64,000 nt of DNA, taken from an uncultured Oscillospiraceae bacterium (GTDB lineage Bacteria > Bacillota > Clostridia > Oscillospirales > Ruminococcaceae). The notes below the pieces were generated by a model. That model saw only the letters and a program-made list of their open reading frames with translations, was not told where the DNA came from and ran no database searches. The position numbers were made by a program, and so were the translations under genes. This document shows, piece after piece, positions 61,183 to 64,000 of this stretch. The stretch covers positions 1 through 64,000 of the forward strand of contig CABUEI010000006.1 of the NCBI GenBank assembly GCA_902490585.1. Reading direction: 5' to 3'. How positions within the stretch are numbered: position 1 is the first letter of the stretch; the number at the start of each line of letters is the position of its first letter.

Positions 61183-61617
61183 TTATATTCCGCAACAGCT
61201 GTCGCAGTGGTCTTCCTTGATTTCACCAACGAAAGGAGTGGGGTCGATACCCTGTCTTGTGTAGTAGTCGGCAATAGCAGCCTTGATAGCCTGTTCTGCG
61301 AGAACAGAGCAGTGGAGCTTTGCCGGCGGCAGACCGTCAAGCGCTTCTACAACTGCCTTGTTTGTAAGCTTTAAAGCCTCCGATAAGGGCTTGCCCTTTA
61401 TCATTTCTGTAGCGATTGAGCTTGTGGCAATTGCCGCACCGCAACCGAAAGTCTTGAACTTTACGTCCTTGATCGTGTTGTCCTCGATCTTGAGGAACAT
61501 CTTCATTATATCGCCGCACTTTGCGTTACCTACTTCGCCTATACCGTTTGCGTCTTCGATTTCTCCGACGTTTCTGGGATTAGCGTAATGGTCCATTACC
61601 TTTTCTGAATAAATCAT
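61183..61617 (-). CDS. nifU: NifU/IscU-type Fe-S cluster scaffold
   Basis: A 144-residue scaffold with the three cluster cysteines in GNAKCGDIMKM, FGCGAAIATS and LHCSVLAEQAI. The C-terminal tail DHCDSCCGI adds three more cysteines. It receives sulfur from the adjacent cysteine desulfurase. Encoded 31 bp after nifS on the same transcript. Confidence 0.93.
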   Translation of the reverse strand: MIYSEKVMDHYANPRNVGEIEDANGIGEVGNAKCGDIMKMFLKIEDNTIKDVKFKTFGCGAAIATSSIATEMIKGKPLSEALKLTNKAVVEALDGLPPAKLHCSVLAEQAIKAAIADYYTRQGIDPTPFVGEIKEDHCDSCCGI

Positions 61618-61648
61618 CAGTAATACTTCCTTTCAAATAAATTTATGC

Positions 61649-62845
61649 TTACTTTATCTTGAATGTTTCGCCCTTGATTATGTGGTCCCAAAGGGGTGAC
61701 ATACTTCTGAGCTTGTTTACGATAACCGGGAGAACCTCGATCAGCTTATCAACCTCTTCCTCGGTTGTGTACTCTGACATCGAGATACGCAGTGAGCCGT
61801 GAGCTATCTCGTGGGGAAGACCTATGCTCAGCAGAACGTGTGAGGGATCGAGTGAGCCCGATGTGCAGGCTGAACCGCTCGATGCGGCGATGCCCTGAAG
61901 ATCGAGCTGGAGCAGTAAGCTTTCGCCCTCAACACCCTCGAATGAGAAGTTGAGGTTGCTCGGCATACGCTTTTCTCTGTCGCCGTTTAAGTGAACACGG
62001 TCGATCTTCATGATTTCATTGTAAATCTTATCGCTGAACTTTTTGAGCTTCTCGTTTTTTGCATCAATGCCGTTTACTGCGTCTGTTATTGCAACACCCA
62101 GACCTACTATTGCAGGAACGTTTTCTGTACCTGCACGTCTGCCTCTTTCCTGTGCACCGCCGTCAATGAACGGGAGAAGACGGTATTTCTTGTTTACATA
62201 AAGAACGCCGCAACCCTTCTGAGCGTGTATCTTATGACCGCTGAGAGAGAGCATATCAATGTTCTGTTCCTTGACGTTGATGTGTACGTTGCCGATAGCC
62301 TGAACTGCGTCTGTGTGGAAGATTACGCCCTTTTCCTTACACAGTGCACCGATTTCGGGAATGGGCTGGATTGTGCCGATTTCGTTGTTTGCGTACATTA
62401 TTGTAACGAGAGCGGTATCGGGACGGATAGCGTTTGCAACGTCCTCGACCTTTACTATACCGTTTGAGTAAACGGGGAGGTATGTTACCTCAAAGCCCTC
62501 TTTCTTCAGTGCGTCGAGTGTGTGGAGAACCGCATGGTGCTCAAAGACAGAAGTGATTATATGCTTCTTGCCTTTCTGTGCCATCATCTTGGCGGTGCTC
62601 TTTATAGCCCAGTTGTCGCTCTCACTGCCGCAACTTGTAAAATAAACTTCGTTATCCTCGCAGCCGAGTGCCTGTGCAACCTGGTGTCTTGCCTTGTTTA
62701 CGGCTATTGCGGAATTTCTTCCGAGTGTGTAAATTGAGGAGGGATTGCCGTACTCCTCTTTAAGATAGGGCAGCATAGCGTTAAGAACGTTATCGCTGAC
62801 CTTTGTGGTAGCCGCATTATCAAGGTATATCGTTGTTTTCAGCAT
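61649..62845 (-). CDS. nifS: Cysteine desulfurase NifS/IscS
   Basis: A 398-residue PLP enzyme: [15 protein letters not shown], the PLP lysine in [13 protein letters not shown], and the sulfur-transfer Cys in [12 protein letters not shown]. It provides persulfide sulfur for Fe-S clusters and for tRNA thiolation such as by the rhodanese-TtcA protein. Promoter on the minus strand: TTGCTT, 17-base spacer, TATAAT (about 62940-62970). Confidence 0.95.
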   Translation of the reverse strand: MLKTTIYLDNAATTKVSDNVLNAMLPYLKEEYGNPSSIYTLGRNSAIAVNKARHQVAQALGCEDNEVYFTSCGSESDNWAIKSTAKMMAQKGKKHIITSVFEHHAVLHTLDALKKEGFEVTYLPVYSNGIVKVEDVANAIRPDTALVTIMYANNEIGTIQPIPEIGALCKEKGVIFHTDAVQAIGNVHINVKEQNIDMLSLSGHKIHAQKGCGVLYVNKKYRLLPFIDGGAQERGRRAGTENVPAIVGLGVAITDAVNGIDAKNEKLKKFSDKIYNEIMKIDRVHLNGDREKRMPSNLNFSFEGVEGESLLLQLDLQGIAASSGSACTSGSLDPSHVLLSIGLPHEIAHGSLRISMSEYTTEEEVDKLIEVLPVIVNKLRSMSPLWDHIIKGETFKIK

Positions 62846-62909
62846 TTATACTACCTTTCCTTTCTTTTGACTTTATGCTAAATGCCGTTTTACCGCATTG
62901 TAAAGCGGT

Positions 62910-62940
62910 GCGATAAACACGACCGATTTAGTCCGATTTA
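62910..62940. promoter_or_regulatory. Direct repeat in the nifS leader
   Basis: On the minus strand, AAATCGG occurs twice 10 bases apart just after the -10 (ATAAATCGGACTAAATCGGT). Its position suits an operator for an Rrf2/IscR-type regulator, though the sequence is not a clear match to a known site. Confidence 0.35.
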
Positions 62941-62989
62941 TATTATACACCTTATTGTCTACAAAAGCAATAGGTTTTATTAAAAAATA

Positions 62990-63028
62990 CGAAAAAATAT
63001 CGGCAGTGGAATTAAGCTCCACTGCCGA
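62990..63028 (-). terminator. Terminator of hsp20
   Basis: TCGGCAGTGGA/TCCACTGCCGA, 11-bp stem, followed on the minus strand by TATTTTTTC. Confidence 0.88.
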
Positions 63029-63066
63029 CAGTCAATTATTCAAGGTTATCTGCAAAGCAGGTTAAA

Positions 63067-63516
63067 TCATTCGATAGCAATCACATTATTCGTTTCAACC
63101 TGCGGTGCGGCTTTCGGAACAGATACCTTTAAAATACCGTCCTCAAACTTAGCGTTTACGTCTTTAGCCTGTATGCCGTCGCCTACATAGAAGCTCCTGC
63201 TGCACTGACCCTCATAACGCTCACGTCTGATATACTTGCCGTCCTTCTTCTCCTTTTCGTCCTTTTCAAGACCTTTGGAGGCACTGATCGTAAGATAACC
63301 GCTGTCAAGTTTCAGCGATACATCTTCTTTCTTGAAACCGGGCAGGTCAATATCGAGTTCGTAGGTGTTGTCGGTTTCACGGACATCGGTCTTCATTATG
63401 TTCTTTGCGTGTTTGCCGTAAAGAGCGTCATTCATACCGCCGAATACTGACGGCATTGTAAAATCATCATCGAAGAAATTGTCAAATAAGTTTTCATTGA
63501 AAATTGCGGGTAACAT
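63067..63516 (-). CDS. Hsp20/alpha-crystallin small heat-shock protein
   Basis: A 149-residue chaperone: short N-terminal arm (MLPAIFNENLFDNFFDDDF), alpha-crystallin domain (DIDLPGFKKEDVSLKLDSGY, FEDGILKVSVPKAAP) and a C-terminal anchoring tail with the Ile-x-Ile-like IAIE end. It holds unfolding proteins under heat or oxidative stress. AGGAGAAA precedes the ATG. A second, identical copy lies 524 bp upstream. Confidence 0.92.
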   Translation of the reverse strand: MLPAIFNENLFDNFFDDDFTMPSVFGGMNDALYGKHAKNIMKTDVRETDNTYELDIDLPGFKKEDVSLKLDSGYLTISASKGLEKDEKEKKDGKYIRRERYEGQCSRSFYVGDGIQAKDVNAKFEDGILKVSVPKAAPQVETNNVIAIE

Positions 63517-63590
63517 AAGTCATTTCTCCTTCCGTATATCAAGTGGTCAGATCCTTATCCGACCGTGTAACTGTTGCTAGTTGATGTCGT

Positions 63591-64000
63591 TTATTCGATA
63601 GCAATCACATTATTCGTTTCAACCTGCGGTGCGGCTTTCGGAACAGATACCTTTAAAATACCGTCCTCAAACTTAGCGTTTACGTCTTTAGCCTGTATGC
63701 CGTCGCCTACATAGAAGCTCCTGCTGCACTGACCCTCATAACGCTCACGTCTGATATACTTGCCGTCCTTCTTCTCCTTTTCGTCCTTTTCAAGACCTTT
63801 GGAGGCACTGATCGTAAGATAACCGCTGTCAAGTTTCAGCGATACATCTTCTTTCTTGAAACCGGGCAGGTCAATATCGAGTTCGTAGGTGTTGTCGGTT
63901 TCACGGACATCGGTCTTCATTATGTTCTTTGCGTGTTTGCCGTAAAGAGCGTCATTCATACCGCCGAATACTGACGGCATTGTAAAATCATCATCGAAGA
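63591..64000 (-). CDS. Hsp20/alpha-crystallin protein, second copy (partial at window end)
   Basis: The 410 bp visible here appear to be identical, base for base, to the corresponding part of the copy at 63067-63516, and the encoded residues from FDDDF to the end are the same. The 5' end and start codon lie beyond the window. The repeat period is 524 bp, and the spacer between the copies (63517-63590) is not part of the first copy's downstream region. A very recent tandem duplication or gene conversion is indicated; an assembly artefact at a contig end cannot be excluded. Confidence 0.88.
   Translation of the reverse strand, partial: FDDDFTMPSVFGGMNDALYGKHAKNIMKTDVRETDNTYELDIDLPGFKKEDVSLKLDSGYLTISASKGLEKDEKEKKDGKYIRRERYEGQCSRSFYVGDGIQAKDVNAKFEDGILKVSVPKAAPQVETNNVIAIE

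Overview
The window looks like a chromosomal segment from a strictly anaerobic gut Clostridia bacterium of the Ruminococcus / [Eubacterium] siraeum type (Oscillospirales). The pointers are a rex-linked HydA2/HydS [FeFe]-hydrogenase operon, a flavodiiron protein, NifS/NifU and a minimal SufC/SufB-like pair, the Gram-positive yggS-sepF-ylmH-divIVA-lspA cluster, strong AGGAGG-type ribosome sites, and promoters that repeatedly show TTGACA-17-TATAAT. This assignment is by gene content and is not proven. No rRNA, tRNA, CRISPR array or intact insertion sequence was seen.

Layout. 1-870: a repeat island with two copies of a tiny type I toxin-antitoxin (TA) module (32-33 aa hydrophobic toxin on the minus strand, convergent antisense RNA on the plus strand) preceded by palindromic, cloverleaf-like DNA units. 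878-8350 (minus): a Na+/H+ antiporter behind a fluoride riboswitch, then yicC, a methionine-gamma-lyase-like enzyme, a GNAT, two M42 peptidases and a LysR regulator. 8728-14600 (minus): the operon rex, 2Fe-2S ferredoxin, FlK-like thioesterase, hydS, SpoIIE-type phosphatase, hydA2. 14830-17920 (plus): a TetR regulator with three matching palindromic operators and an ABC exporter destroyed by an internal deletion. 17987-26600 (minus): flavodiiron protein, a membrane protein, a rhodanese-TtcA fusion, AzlCD, an SGNH hydrolase and a polar amino-acid ABC transporter. The transporter is preceded by a 36-aa leader peptide with three consecutive Cys codons and mutually exclusive hairpins, which look like a cysteine attenuator.

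27288-31790: flavin reductase, a P-loop kinase, ahcY with an MTA/SAH deaminase, and a lipoprotein. 31790-32870: a second repeat island with two more TA copies and three cloverleaf units. It duplicates the first island, and the miaB promoter appears to derive from the same promoter cassette. 32917-48176 (plus): a long housekeeping run miaB-ylbF-mutS-mutL-miaA-(antitoxin / broken zeta toxin)-hfq-hlyD-yggS-sepF-ylmH-divIVA-lspA-rluD-type-HAD. Here ylmH carries an in-frame stop. 48249-64000: two small unknown genes, a GH31 alpha-xylosidase, SufC/SufB, a degenerate DRE-TIM barrel protein, murA, walJ, an EpsG-ILEI fusion, trmB, nifSU, and a perfect tandem duplication of hsp20 running off the end.

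Most interesting: the four-copy TA/cloverleaf repeat family with promoters built into the palindromes, the putative cysteine leader-peptide attenuator, the EpsG-ILEI fusion, and three recently broken genes (ABC exporter, zeta toxin, ylmH).
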